Below are positions 1 to 10,310 of a DNA stretch of 64,000 nt, in pieces (the first letter of the stretch is position 1; each line of letters starts with the position of its first letter). Origin of the DNA: Ovis canadensis (lineage: Eukaryota; Chordata; Mammalia; Artiodactyla; Bovidae); assembly GCF_042477335.2 (NCBI RefSeq), contig NC_091255.1, positions 18,826,501 to 18,890,500 on the forward strand, written 5' to 3'. The position numbers and the translations under genes are program-made. The notes below the pieces were generated by a model. It did no database searches. It saw nothing but the letters and a program-made list of their open reading frames with translations, and was not told the origin of the DNA.

Positions 1-90
1 CCCTGGAGCCCTTCTCCCTAGAGCAGCTAGAGTAAGCGTTGGAAAAGAGAAATCAGACCATATCATTTTGCTCTTTAAAAATGCTTCCTG

Positions 91-386
91 GGACTTCCCT
101 GGTGGTCCAATGGTTAAGAATCAGCCTGCCAATACAAGGGACATGGGTTCAGTCCCTCCTGGTCCAGGAAGATTCCACATACTGTGGAGCAGCTAAGACC
201 GTGAGCCACAGCTACTGAGCCTGTACACCTTGAGTGGGTGCTCCGCAACAAGAGAAGCCACCACGATGAGAAGCCAGTGCGCCAAAACTATAGAGAGAAG
301 CCCCGCTTCCCGCAACTAGAGAAAGCCTGTGCGCAGCAACAAAGACCTTGCACAGCTAAAGATTAATTAATTTAAAAAAAAATAAG
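91..386 (+). mobile_element. CHR-type SINE, near full length
   Basis: A tRNA-derived head (cttccctggtggtccaatgg, then a degenerate B-box) is followed by the CHR body with its 'gcaacaagagaagccacc' and 'gcaactagagaaagcc' blocks and an A-rich tail. At about 295 bp it is one of the most complete CHR copies here. It abuts the antisense BovB tail that starts at 391. Confidence 0.9.
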
Positions 387-390
387 ACTC

Positions 391-802
391 TTAGTTCAGT
401 TCAGTTCAGTTGCTCAGTCGTGTCTGACTCTGCGACCCCATGGACTACAGCACGCCAGGCTTCCCTGTCCATCACCAACTCCCGGAGCTTACTCAAACTC
501 ATGTCCATTGAGTCGGTGATGCCATCCAACCATCTCATCCTCTGTCGTCCCCTTCTCCTCCCACCTTCACTCTTTCCCAGCATCAGGGTCTTTTCCAATG
601 AGTCAGTTCTTCCCATCAGGTGGCCAAAATATTGGAGTTTCACCTTCAGCATGAATCCTCCCAATGAATATTCAGGACTGATTTCCTTTAGGATGGACGG
701 GCTGGATCTCCTTGCAGTCCAAGGGACTCTCAAGAGTCTTCTCCAACACCACCGTTCAAAAGCATCAATTCTTCAGTGCTCAGCTTTCCTTATAGTCCAA
801 AA
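391..802 (-). mobile_element. BovB LINE 3' end, 5'-truncated
   Basis: The plus strand starts with the reverse complement of the BovB tail (ttcagttcagttcagttgct) and runs back through the C-terminal RT-ORF region. The minus strand encodes pieces such as VPWTARRSS and [19 protein letters not shown]. Only the last ~0.4 kb of the element is present. Sequence turns into L2 at about 802. Confidence 0.92.
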
Positions 803-1166
803 CAACTCTTACTGCCTCCCACATACTTGGAATAAAATCCACATTTTTCATCCTGGCCTTCAGGGCCCTGCCTTGAGTTCCCTGAGCAACTGTCTGACCT
901 CATTCTCTACCACTCTCCACCTGCTCCCCCCCACCCCTAGTCACGCTTTCCTTCCTTCAGCGCCCCATGTGCCTTGTAAATATGTCTTTAATTTCCTGAA
1001 GGTCAAACAGCTGCCATCATCCTGGTTTTCCCACCAAGCTCTCAACTCTCAGCCTTTACCCCTCAGTTCCTTTTGCCTGAAACACATTTCCCCTGCCTTT
1101 GCCAGCTCTTTACACAATGCTGTTTCCTTCCCAACTATGAGATCTCCGTTAAATGTCACCTTCTCT
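803..1166 (+). repeat. L2 LINE 3' region, left half of a split element
   Basis: The sequence follows the L2 3' consensus (ggccttcagggccctg, then the 'ctcaactctcagc' to 'aaatgtcacc' segment). It stops at 1166 in 'gtcaccttctct' and resumes at 3225 with 'gtcatcttctct' plus the expected next L2 block (aggcctcccctgaccaccct). The missing middle is the insertion nest between them. Confidence 0.8.
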
Positions 1167-1290
1167 GGAGAAGGAAATGGCTACACACTCCAGTATTCTT
1201 GCTTGGAGAGTTCCATGGACTGGGGAGCCTGGTGGGCTACAGTCCATGGGGTTGCAAAGAGTCAGAGGTGAGTGAGCAGACACACCCATG
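1167..1290 (+). mobile_element. BovA monomer SINE
   Basis: Starts 'ggagaaggaaatggc' and passes through 'ccatggactggggagcctgg' and 'gttgcaaagagtcag', the BovA core. There is no tRNA head. Its 5' end coincides with the left edge of the insertion that splits the L2. Confidence 0.85.
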
Positions 1291-1394
1291 CTTTGTGAAT
1301 AGAGAAAGGACTTTGCCAATGCAGATGAAGCTGACACTTCCTTATATATCTTTAGAATGTTAACTCTTAATAAGTTGAAGTTATCTTGAAAGGA

Positions 1395-1667
1395 GGAGAA
1401 GAAAATGGCGACCCACTCCAGTACTCTTGCCTGGAAAATTCCATGGATGGAGGAGCTTGGTAGGCTGCAGTCCATGGGGTCGCAAAGAGTTGGACATGAC
1501 TGAGCGACTTTCTTTCTTTCTATAGTCCCTTTTGGAGAAGGAAATGGCAACCCACTCCAGTGTTCTTGCCTGGAGAATCCGATGGATGGAGGGGGCTGGT
1601 GGGCTACAGTCTGTGGGGTTGCAAAAAGTCAGACACAGCTAAGCAACTAACACACACACACACACAC
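1395..1667 (+). mobile_element. Bov-A2 SINE dimer with (CA)n tail and TSD
   Basis: Two BovA monomers (about 1395-1525 and 1531-1650) are joined by a short tttctttcttt linker and end in a (CA)n run. The 12-bp TSD atcttgaaagga lies at 1383-1394 and 1668-1679, so this is one complete insertion event. Confidence 0.93.
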
Positions 1668-1936
1668 ATCTTGAAAGGATGATAAGAGCATTCTAGGTAT
1701 CATTGGGGGAACATGAATAATAGGATTTTGGTGCCTTCATCAGACTTTTTCCAAGACAAAGATACTTTTATTTTCATAGTACAAGACTCTGGGACCCTGG
1801 GAATAAAATTGGCTATATGCATACAATTCTATGGAACTAAGTTCGTTTTATTTTGTGAAAACTGCTACTCTACAGAAAGATTTTGATTTAGTAGTTTGTT
1901 TTTAATCCTCTTTTGTATTTGCATTTGGTTAGGCCT

Positions 1937-2826
1937 GAGTACATCATGGCTGTTTATTGTCACCCTGCTTATTTAACTTATATGCAGAGTACATCATGAG
2001 AAACCCTGGGCTGGAAGAAGCACAAGCTGGAATCAAGGTTACCAGGAGAAATATCAATAACCTCAGATATGCAAATGACACCACCCTTATGGCAGAAAGT
2101 GAAGAGGAACTAAAAAGCCTCTCGATGAAAGTGAAAGAGGAGAGTGAAAAAGTTGACTTAAAGCTCAACATTCATAAAATGAAGATCATGGCATCTGGTG
2201 CCATCACTTCATGGGAAATAGATGGGGAAACAGTGTCAGACTTTATCTTTTTGGGGGCTCCAAAATCACTGCAGATGGTGACTGCAGCCATGAAATTGAA
2301 AGATGCTTACTCCTTGGAAGAAAAGTTATGATAGCATATTGAAAAGCAGAGACATTACTTTGCCAACAAAGGTCCGTCTAGTCAAGGCTATGGTCATGTA
2401 TGGATGTGAGAGTTGGACTGTGAAGAAAGCTGAGTGCTGAAGAATTGATGCTTTTGAACTGTGGTGTTGGAGAAGAGTCTTGAGAGTCCCTTGGACTGCA
2501 AGGAGATCCAACCAGTCCATTCTAAAGGAGATCAGCCCTGGGTGTTCTTTGGAAGGAATGATACTAAAGCTGAAACTCCAGTACTTTGGCCACCTCATGC
2601 AAAGAGTTGACTCATTGGAAAAGACTTAAATGCTGGGAAGGATTGGGGGCAGGAGGAGAAGGGGACAACAGAGGATGAGATGGCTGGATGGCATCACTGA
2701 CTCGATGGACGTGAGTCTGAGTGAACTCCGGGAGTTGGTGATGGACAGGGAGGCCTGGCGTGCTGCGGTTCATGGGGTTGCAAAGAGTCGGACCTGACTG
2801 AGCGACTGAGCTGAACTGAACTGAAG
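1937..2826 (+). mobile_element. BovB LINE, 5'-truncated, RT C-terminal part
   Basis: Runs from the RT segment 'ctgtttattgtcaccctgct' to the gaactgaactgaa tail. The open frame 1957-2331 carries SPCLFNLYAEYIMRN and RYANDTTLMAESEEEL. The catalytic YADD box reads YAND (codon AAT at 2074-2076), and the frame is lost by 2331, so it cannot make active reverse transcriptase. TSD not evident. Confidence 0.92.
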
Positions 2827-3224
2827 TGTGACAAAAGCTCTCCTGCAAACATAAGGCAGTACTGTGTTCCGTTGGAATCTGAGTTCATTCGTTGAAAGAT
2901 TTATTTTCAGGTTTACCAGTTGTTTATGTCCACTAATTTTTGAGCATATTACTTTATATATGATGGGATTCCAGGGTGGGAATGGAGTGCTTTTTCTCTT
3001 TTAATTTTTATTTAAAAAAATTTCTTTAACTCCACTTCGGTGTTGTGGTTTATGGAGGAGACTGTTAAATATGATATTTTAAAACATTTTTCTCTATGAT
3101 TAAACATGATTTCTCAATTTTTTTTACTTGTATTTTGCTTTTGATATGGCCAGATATCAGCTTGTTTTTCATAGTTCCTAATGTTTTCAGGAAAAAAAAA
3201 AATTAGTTTCCTAAAAAAAAAAAA
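2827..3224 (+). mobile_element. A-tailed retroinsert, 3' part, family not identified
   Basis: AT-rich sequence ends in an A run at 3213-3224, immediately before the second copy of the 12-bp near-repeat gtca(c/t)cttctct (1155-1166 and 3225-3236). Tail plus TSD show a LINE-mediated insertion. Together with 1291-1382 and 1680-1936 it makes up the host insert into which Bov-A2 and BovB later jumped. It could be an L1 3' UTR or a processed host transcript; I could not tell. Confidence 0.6.
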
Positions 3225-3565
3225 GTCATCTTCTCTGCAAGGCCTCCCCTGACCACCCTAATCCAAAATTGCCACGGTCCTCTATCAATGTACCCTGTTT
3301 ATGTCCTATCTAATATTTCCCAGGACATATAGCTCTTTTGTTTATTCATTTGTGTATTTACCAAGTTTTCCCAACTAGGAACGTACATTCCTTGATGGCA
3401 GGAACTTTATCTGTTTTATTCACAATTGGTAACATGTAGGAGCAACATGAATTGAGGAGCCTGGAGGGCGGTCCATAGGGTCACAAGGAGTCAGACACAA
3501 CTGAAGCAGCTTAGCACACATGCCTGCAGGAGGGACATGAATTAATATCTGTTAGATACATGAAT
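3225..3565 (+). repeat. L2 LINE 3' end, right half of split element
   Basis: Continues the L2 from 1166: 'aggcctcccctgaccaccct', then the 'ttgatggcaggaactttatc' block and the terminal 'aatatctgttagatacatga' motif. A short BovA insertion (3454-3527) interrupts it near the 3' end. Confidence 0.78.
3454..3527 (+). mobile_element. Truncated BovA SINE with TSD
   Basis: Only the 3' half of BovA (gaggagcctggagg through gagtcagacacaactgaag) is present. It is flanked by a 16-bp near-perfect duplication, aggagcaacatgaatt at 3438-3453 and aggagggacatgaatt at 3528-3543. 5' truncation with a TSD is the normal outcome of target-primed reverse transcription. Confidence 0.85.
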
Positions 3566-3754
3566 GATCCTGCCTGAAATTCTGAAGAATTCAGAAATTC
3601 CAAGAAAGGAATAAGAAACTCTTCTTCCCCTTCTTCCTTCGTTCTCTCAGCCGAGGTCTTGATGGATGAAATTCCACTCAGGTGGTACAAAGGAAGAAAT
3701 GTTAACGAAGAGATTTTTGCCTGAGGCATGGTTGGGGTTAAGACGATCAGGATG

Positions 3755-3915
3755 GGGACTTTCGTGGTACTCCAGTGGCTGAGACTCCATGCCCCCAATG
3801 CAGGGGGCCTGGGTTCGATCCCTGATCAGGGAACTAGATCCCACATGTTGCAACTAAAGATTCCTCGTGCTGCAACTAAGACCCAGTGCAGCCAAATAAA
3901 TATTTTTCTAAAAAG
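3755..3915 (+). mobile_element. Short CHR-type SINE
   Basis: The tRNA-like head contains an intact B-box-like ggttcgatccc, followed by 'gggaactagatcccacatg' and a tail 'gccaaataaatatttttc'. Imperfect flanking repeats gatcaggatg (3745-3754) and gatctaggatg (3921-3931) may be the TSD. Confidence 0.85.
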
Positions 3916-3931
3916 AGAGAGATCTAGGATG

Positions 3932-4861
3932 CTAGATACCAAAGACTAGGAAGAACAGGGAAGGGTTTATACCCCCAAGAAAAGGGGAGGGGATGGGGTG
4001 GAGGGTAGACAGGGAAGGGAAATGAATAAATGATGTTCCCAGAGCCCAGTGAGAACTAAATCTGTGGAGGGGCTGCCCAGCTAGACATGTCATTTTGGAG
4101 GGACACAGCCACTGCCAGATTGACGGCAGCAAAGCGGGATAGGAACCCATGAAGAAATATCCCATCCTCTCTCTCCTACTCTCTTATCTCTGAGTCACGC
4201 CCCTCCTTGGCCAAAGTCAAGCCAGGGAACCCGGGAAACAAATCCGTTTGTAGCCCAGTCTTCCAGAGCACAGAGCAGGTGATGCATGGAGAATCATCAG
4301 CACAGACTTTGTCTCCTAGCAGCCGGAACCCAGGCTGGTCTTGCTCCTATGACTTAGAGGTCAATCAGATTTGAAGTTTATGCTTGGAATTTAATTACCA
4401 CTTATACTATTAGGCCTGAGGCGGGGGAAAAAAACATTTAAATTTCTAAACAACCGACTAAGTAATAAACTTGGGAACACAATTCACTGGAGCGTTGAAG
4501 CCTGCTTTTAGAGTGGACGAGTGGGTGAGATGTTTTTTATTATTAATAAGCAGAGCACAGCCTACTCAGTAAAATGAAACTCTTATAATCTTATCTGGCT
4601 AACCATCAATCAAATTATGAAGCATTTCGATGCTATACATGGTATCCTCATAAAACATATGAGACTGGTATTTGGCAAATTTGATTTCTAGGTTCTTTCA
4701 AACCAATTACAGAGAAAATGGAGCTAGAACTTTTCCTGAGGCAAAACGCTTTGAAGTCTCTGAGTTCTAGTTTCTACCCTGCTCTGAACAGTTGTTGTGT
4801 GAGAATGTCCATTCCTGACTCACTGGACTCTACAAATACAGAATTGCAACCAGCTGATTTT
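3932..4861. other. No gene or recognised repeat
   Basis: About 0.9 kb without a young repeat. The first half is mixed composition with G-rich stretches; the second half is AT-rich. No convincing open frame or RNA gene was seen. An ancient repeat too diverged to recognise by eye is possible. Confidence 0.5.
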
Positions 4862-5290
4862 TAAAAAATTTTATGGAAGCATAATTGATTTACAATGTTA
4901 ACTTCTGCAAAAAAAAAAAAAGTGGCTCAGATATATATACGTATATATACATTCTTTTTCATTGTGGTCTGTCACGGGATGTTAAGTTTAGTTCCTTGTG
5001 CTGTATATCGGGACCTTGTTTTCCCATCCCATACACAGTAGTTTGCATCTGCTAATCCCAGACTCACAGTCCTTCCCTCCCTGCCCCTCCCTTGGCAACA
5101 AGTCTGTTCTCTGTGTCTGGGAGTGTGTTTCTGTTTCATAGCTGTGTTCCTTTGTGCCATATTTTAGATTGCGCATATAAGTGATATCCTACGGTATTTG
5201 TCTCTGTCTGACTGACTTCACCTTTGCCTCTCTAGGTCCATCCCTGTTGCTGCAAATGGCATGATTTCATTCTTTTTTATGGCTGACTAA
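4862..5290 (-). mobile_element. L1 LINE 3' end, antisense
   Basis: The plus strand reads the reverse complement of an artiodactyl L1 end: 'tgatttacaatgtta', 'ttccttgtgctgtatatcgg', 'catataagtgatatcctacg', 'ccctgttgctgcaaatggca' and 'tttttatggctgac'. An internal A13 run and TA repeats occur near 4910-4950. It is diverged and truncated where ORF2 would begin. Confidence 0.85.
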
Positions 5291-6251
5291 GACTTGTACC
5301 CAGCCGATTTCAAGGATATGGGCCATCTTGGAGTTTTGGTAAGGTTTTACAGATATACGCTGGGGGAAAAATAAGTGAGATGTAAGTCTTCCTGAAAGAC
5401 GACAGCGCTGCGTGGGGGGAAAAAGTCATTTCATCTTTGTAACTCTAGCAGTCAGACCTAGAGCTGAGTTGTGTGACTGGGGGGACTCACAATATTAAGA
5501 TACAACTCCTGTCTAGAAATCTTCATTTTAGAGTGTGACGAACACTGAGACAGTTGTATTGAATGTCTCAATAGGAGCGGAGGGGCCTTAGGACAGAGAA
5601 GCGGCGCCCAATTTACTGTAATTAAGTGCTCGATCTGTGAAGGGAGCACCGTAATGGCAAACAGCAACCTCATTTTCAATTCATTTTTCTCTTTGCTTAA
5701 AATGTCCTAAATATTGAAAACAAAGTTACCAATATTTAATTGGAATGTCCCCCTTTTGTCTACTCTGCTTTGTATAACAAGAAAGCATACAACATACTTA
5801 TTATATTTATTTATTTATGCTTAGAAAACAAAAGAGTGCTAGTTTAAGAGAGGCTGGATTTTCTCTCTCTGCTGTGTAGGAAAGAGACAAATTGTTCTAA
5901 GCCTTCCAATGTTCGAAACACAGAAGCTTGTAAGGAAAATTAAAATCTGCCTCTGATTTCCTTGTGTTCTGAGTTTGCATAGTCAAAAAAAAAATTCTCT
6001 CCTAAAAGAACTGCACACCACCGGGCACATACCCTGAGAGAAGCAAAGCAGGGTGGATGGTAGAGTGAAATATAAGCTCAGTGGAAAAATAACAATAAAG
6101 ATCTTAATTAAATCACCCAGGACCTTATTCCATAATGATATGCACCAGGTGTTTCTGCTTCTATTTAATCAGCTCAGCATTAGCTCCCTTTTAGAAACGA
6201 CACATACTGTTGGGGTGTATCCAGCTAAAACACATATCAACATGTACAATA
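5291..6251. other. No gene or recognised repeat
   Basis: AT-rich single-copy-looking sequence with short A/T runs only. Open frames on both strands are under 80 codons and unlike any protein I know. Confidence 0.5.
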
Positions 6252-6428
6252 CTTTTATTTTATTTTTTAAGTTAATTTTTATTGGACAATAGTTGCTTTA
6301 CAATGTTGTGTTAGTGTCTACTATACAGCAAAGTGAATCAGCAATACCTATATCTCCTCTGTTTTTGGATTCCCCACCGCATTTAGGTCACCGCAGTCCA
6401 CTGAGGAGGGTTCCCTGAGTTATGTAGT

Positions 6429-6635
6429 GGTGGTGGTGGTGTAGTCGCTGTCATGTCCGACTCTTGCGACACCATGGACTGTAGCCTGCCTGGCTCCTCT
6501 GTCCATGGGATTCTCCAGGCAAGAATACCGGGGTGGGTTGCCATTTCCTTCTCCAGGGGATCTTCCCTACCCAGGAATCAAACCCTGGTCTCCAGCATTG
6601 CAGGCAAATTCTTTCCCGACTGAGTTACAAGGGAA
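6429..6635 (-). mobile_element. Bov-tA SINE, antisense, in L1
   Basis: The reverse complement of Bov-tA runs from a (TGG)n start through 'ccatgggattctccaggcaa' to the degraded tRNA head 'ctgagttacaaggg'. A 4-bp tagt repeat (6425-6428, 6636-6639) may be a shortened TSD. The orientation is read from the position of the tRNA head. Confidence 0.88.
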
Positions 6636-6665
6636 TAGTAGATTCTCATTAGTTATCTACTGTAG

Positions 6666-6880
6666 GTGAAAGTGAGAGTGTTAGTTGCTCAGTTGTGTCC
6701 AACTCTTTGCGACCCCATGGACTGTACCTCACCAGGTTCCTCTGTCCGTGGAATTCTCTAGGACCCACTGGAGTGGGTAGCCACTCCCTTCTCCAGGGAA
6801 TCTTCCCAATCCAGGGATCTAACCCCTGTCTCCCACATTGCAGGCAGATTCTTTACCATCTGAGCCCCCCAGCGAAGCCC
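6666..6880 (-). mobile_element. Bov-tA SINE, antisense, in L1
   Basis: A second Bov-tA in the same L1, from 'gtgttagttgctcagttgtg' to the head 'accatctgagccccccagcg'. Similar orientation and state of decay to the neighbour at 6429 suggest insertions of similar age. Confidence 0.9.
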
Positions 6881-6950
6881 ATATACATAATATCAATAGA
6901 GTGTGTGTGTCAATGCCAGTCTCCCAATTCATCCCACTCCCAAGTACAGT

Positions 6951-7770
6951 GCTTTTAAAATGTGTGGTATATATTTCTCCCCCGTTCTTTCACTATCTGT
7001 GGACTGACCTCATGGATCACCCAAGTTGAAGGATGAAGTAGAAATAAAGCAGTTCTATGTTTAGAGACACCAAAACACAATAGCTGTAGTTTTATGGAAA
7101 TTAAGCTTAAGAAATGCAAGGCATTTTACTGGTTTCTTTCAGAAACCTCTCAGATATAGGAGAAATATGTGTGAGCTTTGGGCTTTCATTTACCCAAATA
7201 TGAGGAATTTATGTGCTAGAGTCAACCGACGGATAGTGGATGGAAAAGATTAGTGCAGGTCCTATTTGGCAGACGTCTGGGTAGAAACCCATATGCTCTA
7301 TGACATTGATTATAATTATTTTTCCATCATTCCAGGTTACATTCTTAGCAGAAATGTGAGCCAGCTCTTTCCCTAAGAAGGCTCCTGCTGTGAAACCATC
7401 TTTGGCAATGAATCTTTAACAAAAGATCAGGAACTTGACATTTATTTTTAAGCCTGAGAAGAAAATGTGTGCAGCGCTGGAAGCAAATATAGGGATAGGA
7501 AAAGCTTCTCAACAGTTGCAGGGAGCTGCAGTGGAACAAGAAGAAATATTATATGCCATGCCAGTGGCTTTACTTTTGCAAAATAGCAACTGATGACTAG
7601 GTATGGAATCTGTCAGCTATGTATATAATGTTTAAGCTTTAATGTCTTTTTAAAGTAGACGATGTGGAGAGCAATGTGTTTAACTGTTCTTTTGGATCAG
7701 GTGTGTCTTTATGATTTCAACATCAAGGAGATTGTTAGGACACTGGTTGTAACAGAAGTTTAGGATGATA
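6951..7770. other. No gene or recognised repeat
   Basis: Single-copy-looking AT-rich sequence. No repeat family, splice-bounded frame or RNA gene recognised. Confidence 0.5.
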
Positions 7771-7780
7771 TATTAAGAAA

Positions 7781-7858
7781 TCCTACGGACAGAGGAGCCT
7801 GGTGAGAAATAGTCCATGGGGTCACAAAGAGCTGGACACAACTGAGCATCTGAGCAAG
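7781..7858 (+). mobile_element. Truncated BovA SINE with perfect 10-bp TSD
   Basis: Holds only the BovA 3' half (ggacagaggagcctggtgag through aactgagcatctgagc). The TSD tattaagaaa is at 7771-7780 and 7859-7868. The absence of substitutions in the TSD suggests a fairly young insertion. Confidence 0.9.
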
Positions 7859-7868
7859 TATTAAGAAA

Positions 7869-8849
7869 CAGGAAGAGCAATCATTTTTCATTCTAATTGA
7901 CTAAATTGGAGAGTTGTGGTTTTTTTTTTTTTTTTCCAGAAAAAGCATGTGCATTCCAATTTGTGAATTCATTCATCTGAGTTGGGGCGGGGGTGAGTTC
8001 TTGGAGGAAAGGCTAAATAAAATACTCTGGATGTTCCTATGAGGTGAGTCGTTTTCATCCTCACGCTGTCCACCAATAGTAAGGAAATTTCTTCGAAATT
8101 AATGAAAAGCAACAGAGGCAGAAAGTGGCATGGCTGTCAGAAAATTACCAAGTTAAACATAAAAGGGTGCCAGCTTTCCTCTAAAGGATGGTTATTTCTA
8201 TCTCATGGCTTACTGCACTGTAATGACTGGTTTCTCCGTTAAAATCAAACGCAGAATATAATTAAGCAAATCCTTCAGGTTACATGTCTTTTAAAATTCC
8301 ACTAGCTGAAAGACTCACCAGAGGAAGTAATAAGCACTTTAATAAATGCCCTGTACCATAAATTTAGTTGGCTGTGACAAAGTCAGAATAGACCTCAATC
8401 ATAGACAAGTTATAGGCACTGGACTGGTAAATTTTTTTTTCGAGTTAGAATTTTCTAACCTTTTGGATGTAGTTTCTAATGGTATCCTTCTTCCTACCTT
8501 TGTGAAAACTTTAGCCCAAATAGATGTATACATGTTTATATATGAAAATGAGGTCAAATGAAAAGTTTTGATTTAAAAAGGAAACCACATGTTATTGAAA
8601 ACTGAAATATATCACAGTAATGGACCTGTGAATGCTATGTCCAAACTCACTGCAGGAGGATAAATTACCCACCCTTGTAATAGAGTTTTTAGATATGGAA
8701 AATGTATCGTGTTCCTCATGTTCTTACAGGTAGATTTACATTTGGTTACATAATCACAATTCAGTTTCCATCTCACTTTTGATGGTCATGATCGTATCAA
8801 TACAAAATCTCATTTCTAGAAACCATTACCATTATTTGTATGTGGGCCC
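7869..8849. other. No gene or recognised repeat; T16 run
   Basis: AT-rich sequence with a T run at 7920-7935. No repeat family identified and no convincing coding frame. Confidence 0.5.
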
Positions 8850-8880
8850 TATATATATATGTATATATACATACATATTT
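8850..8880. repeat. (TA)n microsatellite with GTATATATAC palindrome
   Basis: Alternating AT with 'gtatatatac' and 'atacatac' just upstream of the BovB truncation point at about 8891. Confidence 0.8.
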
Positions 8881-8890
8881 TGTCTCCATT

Positions 8891-9598
8891 AGAGAGTGAA
8901 CAAGTTGGCTTAAAGCCCAACATTCAGAAAACTAAGAACATGGCATCTGGTCCCATCACTTCATGGCAAATAGATGGGGAAAGTGGAAACAGTGGCTGAC
9001 TTTCTTTTTCTGGGCTCCAAAATCACTGCAGAAGGTGATTGCAGCCATGAAATTGAAAGATGCTTACTCCTTGGAAGGAAAGTTATGACCAACCTAGACA
9101 GCATATTAAAAAGCAGAGACATTACTTTGCCAACAAAGGTCCATCTAGTCAAGGCTATGGTTTTTCCAGTAGTCATGTATGGATGTGAGAGTTGGACTAT
9201 GAAGAAAGCTGAGCACTGACGAATTGATGCTTTTGAACTGTGGTGTTGGAGAAGACTCTTGAGAGTCCCTTGGACTGCAAGGAGATCCAACCAGTCCATC
9301 TTAAAGGAGATCAGTCCTGGGTATTCCTTGGAAGGACTGATGCTGAAGCTGAACTCCAATACTTTAGGCCACCTCATGTGAAGCGTTGACTCATTGGAAA
9401 AGACTCTGATGCTGGGAAGGATTGGGGGCAGGAGGAGAAGGGGACGACCCAGGATGAGATGGCTGGATGGCATCACCGACTCGATGGACGTGAGTTTGAG
9501 TGAACTCCGGGAGCTGGTGATGGACAGGGAGGCCTGGCATGCTGTGATTCATGGGTTCGCAAAGAGTCGGACATGACTGAGCGACTGAACTGAACTGA
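8891..9598 (+). mobile_element. BovB LINE 3' end, 5'-truncated
   Basis: Starts at 'gagagtgaacaagttggctt' and ends 'gactgaactgaactgag'. The frame 8974-9219 shows FLGSKITAEGDCSHEIERCLL and ends at a TGA at the usual GAGCGCCGA site (here gagcactga). A later open stretch, 9394-9576, encodes the C-terminal [17 protein letters not shown] part. Confidence 0.93.
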
Positions 9599-9600
9599 GC

Positions 9601-9918
9601 TTTATTTTTGTTTTCTTCCTTTCTTTTTAGCTGCACTGGGTAAGCTTGCTGGGTGCAGCTTTCTAGCTGCTGTGAGCGGGCTACTCTCTCGTTGGTGCGC
9701 AGGTCTCTCATTGCGGTGGTTTTGGTTGTTGCCGAGCCCGGCTCCAGGGTGTGCAGGCTTCAGTAGTTGGAGCTTATGGTCTAGAGCACAGGCTCAGTAG
9801 TTGTGGCACACAGGTTTCATTGCTTTGAGGCCTGTGGGGTCTTCCCAGACTAGGGATCGAACTCGTGTCCGCTGCATTGGCAGGTGGACTCCTAACCACT
9901 GGGTCACTAGGGAAGCCC
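9601..9918 (-). mobile_element. CHR-type SINE, antisense, near full length
   Basis: The T-rich tail complement (9601-9630) precedes 'gctgcactgggtaagcttgc' and the sequence ends at the reverse-complemented head 'aaccactgggtcactaggga'. It lies directly against the BovB tail at 9598. Confidence 0.9.
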
Positions 9919-10081
9919 TGGGCTCTGCTTTTTTAAAAACTTTCTTGGCTTAGCATAGGTGAAGGTGTTAATGGCATGGGAAATAACAGTAACAGTCCTC
10001 TCTACTCCTAAGCAAATGAATATATTCCCCCAGGATGGAGGAAAACTAAAGAGTTCCCATTCATAGTCTGCCTTAGCTCTT

Positions 10082-10310
10082 TATTAGCCTAAGAGCTAAC
10101 ATTTACCAAATGTGCAAGGTTGTCCTGCTAAACATTTTACATGCCTTCTATCATTTAATTCTCATAAAACCCTTGAATATTTTATATATTTAAGCCCCCC
10201 CCAACAATCCAATGAGAGAGATAATAAGAGCCCCATTTCATTGTGAGAAAACTGCAGCTTAGAGAATTTAAGTTATTTGCCCAAAATCACACAGGGAGGA
10301 AGTCATCTCT
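10082..10310 (+). repeat. MIR SINE
   Basis: Follows MIR in order: 'agagctaacatttaccaaat', 'cattttacatgcc', 'catttaattctcataaaacc', 'ccccatttcattgtgagaaa' and 'tgcccaaaatcacacaggga'. Nearly full length and typically diverged. Confidence 0.88.

Larger units (their letters stand above)
6252..6950 (-). mobile_element. L1 LINE 3' end split by two SINEs
   Basis: L1 antisense blocks are 6252-6428 (ttgctttacaatgttgtgtt, ttccctgagttatgtag), 6636-6665 (gattctcattagttatctac) and 6881-6950 (catatacataatatcaatag, tctcccaattcatcccac). They are collinear with one L1 consensus once the two Bov-tA copies are removed, so the SINEs are younger. Confidence 0.85.

Noticed and set aside
420..1271. 283-codon plus-strand open frame
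   Set aside because: It is antisense BovB (420-802), then L2, then BovA read through by chance. The repeats fully account for it.
1957..2331. Functional reverse transcriptase gene
   Set aside because: Truncated, with a mutated catalytic box (YAND) and frame loss; it is a BovB fragment.
8961..9476. 171-codon minus-strand frame
   Set aside because: Antisense of the sense BovB at 8891-9598. The same peptide text recurs at every sense BovB copy.
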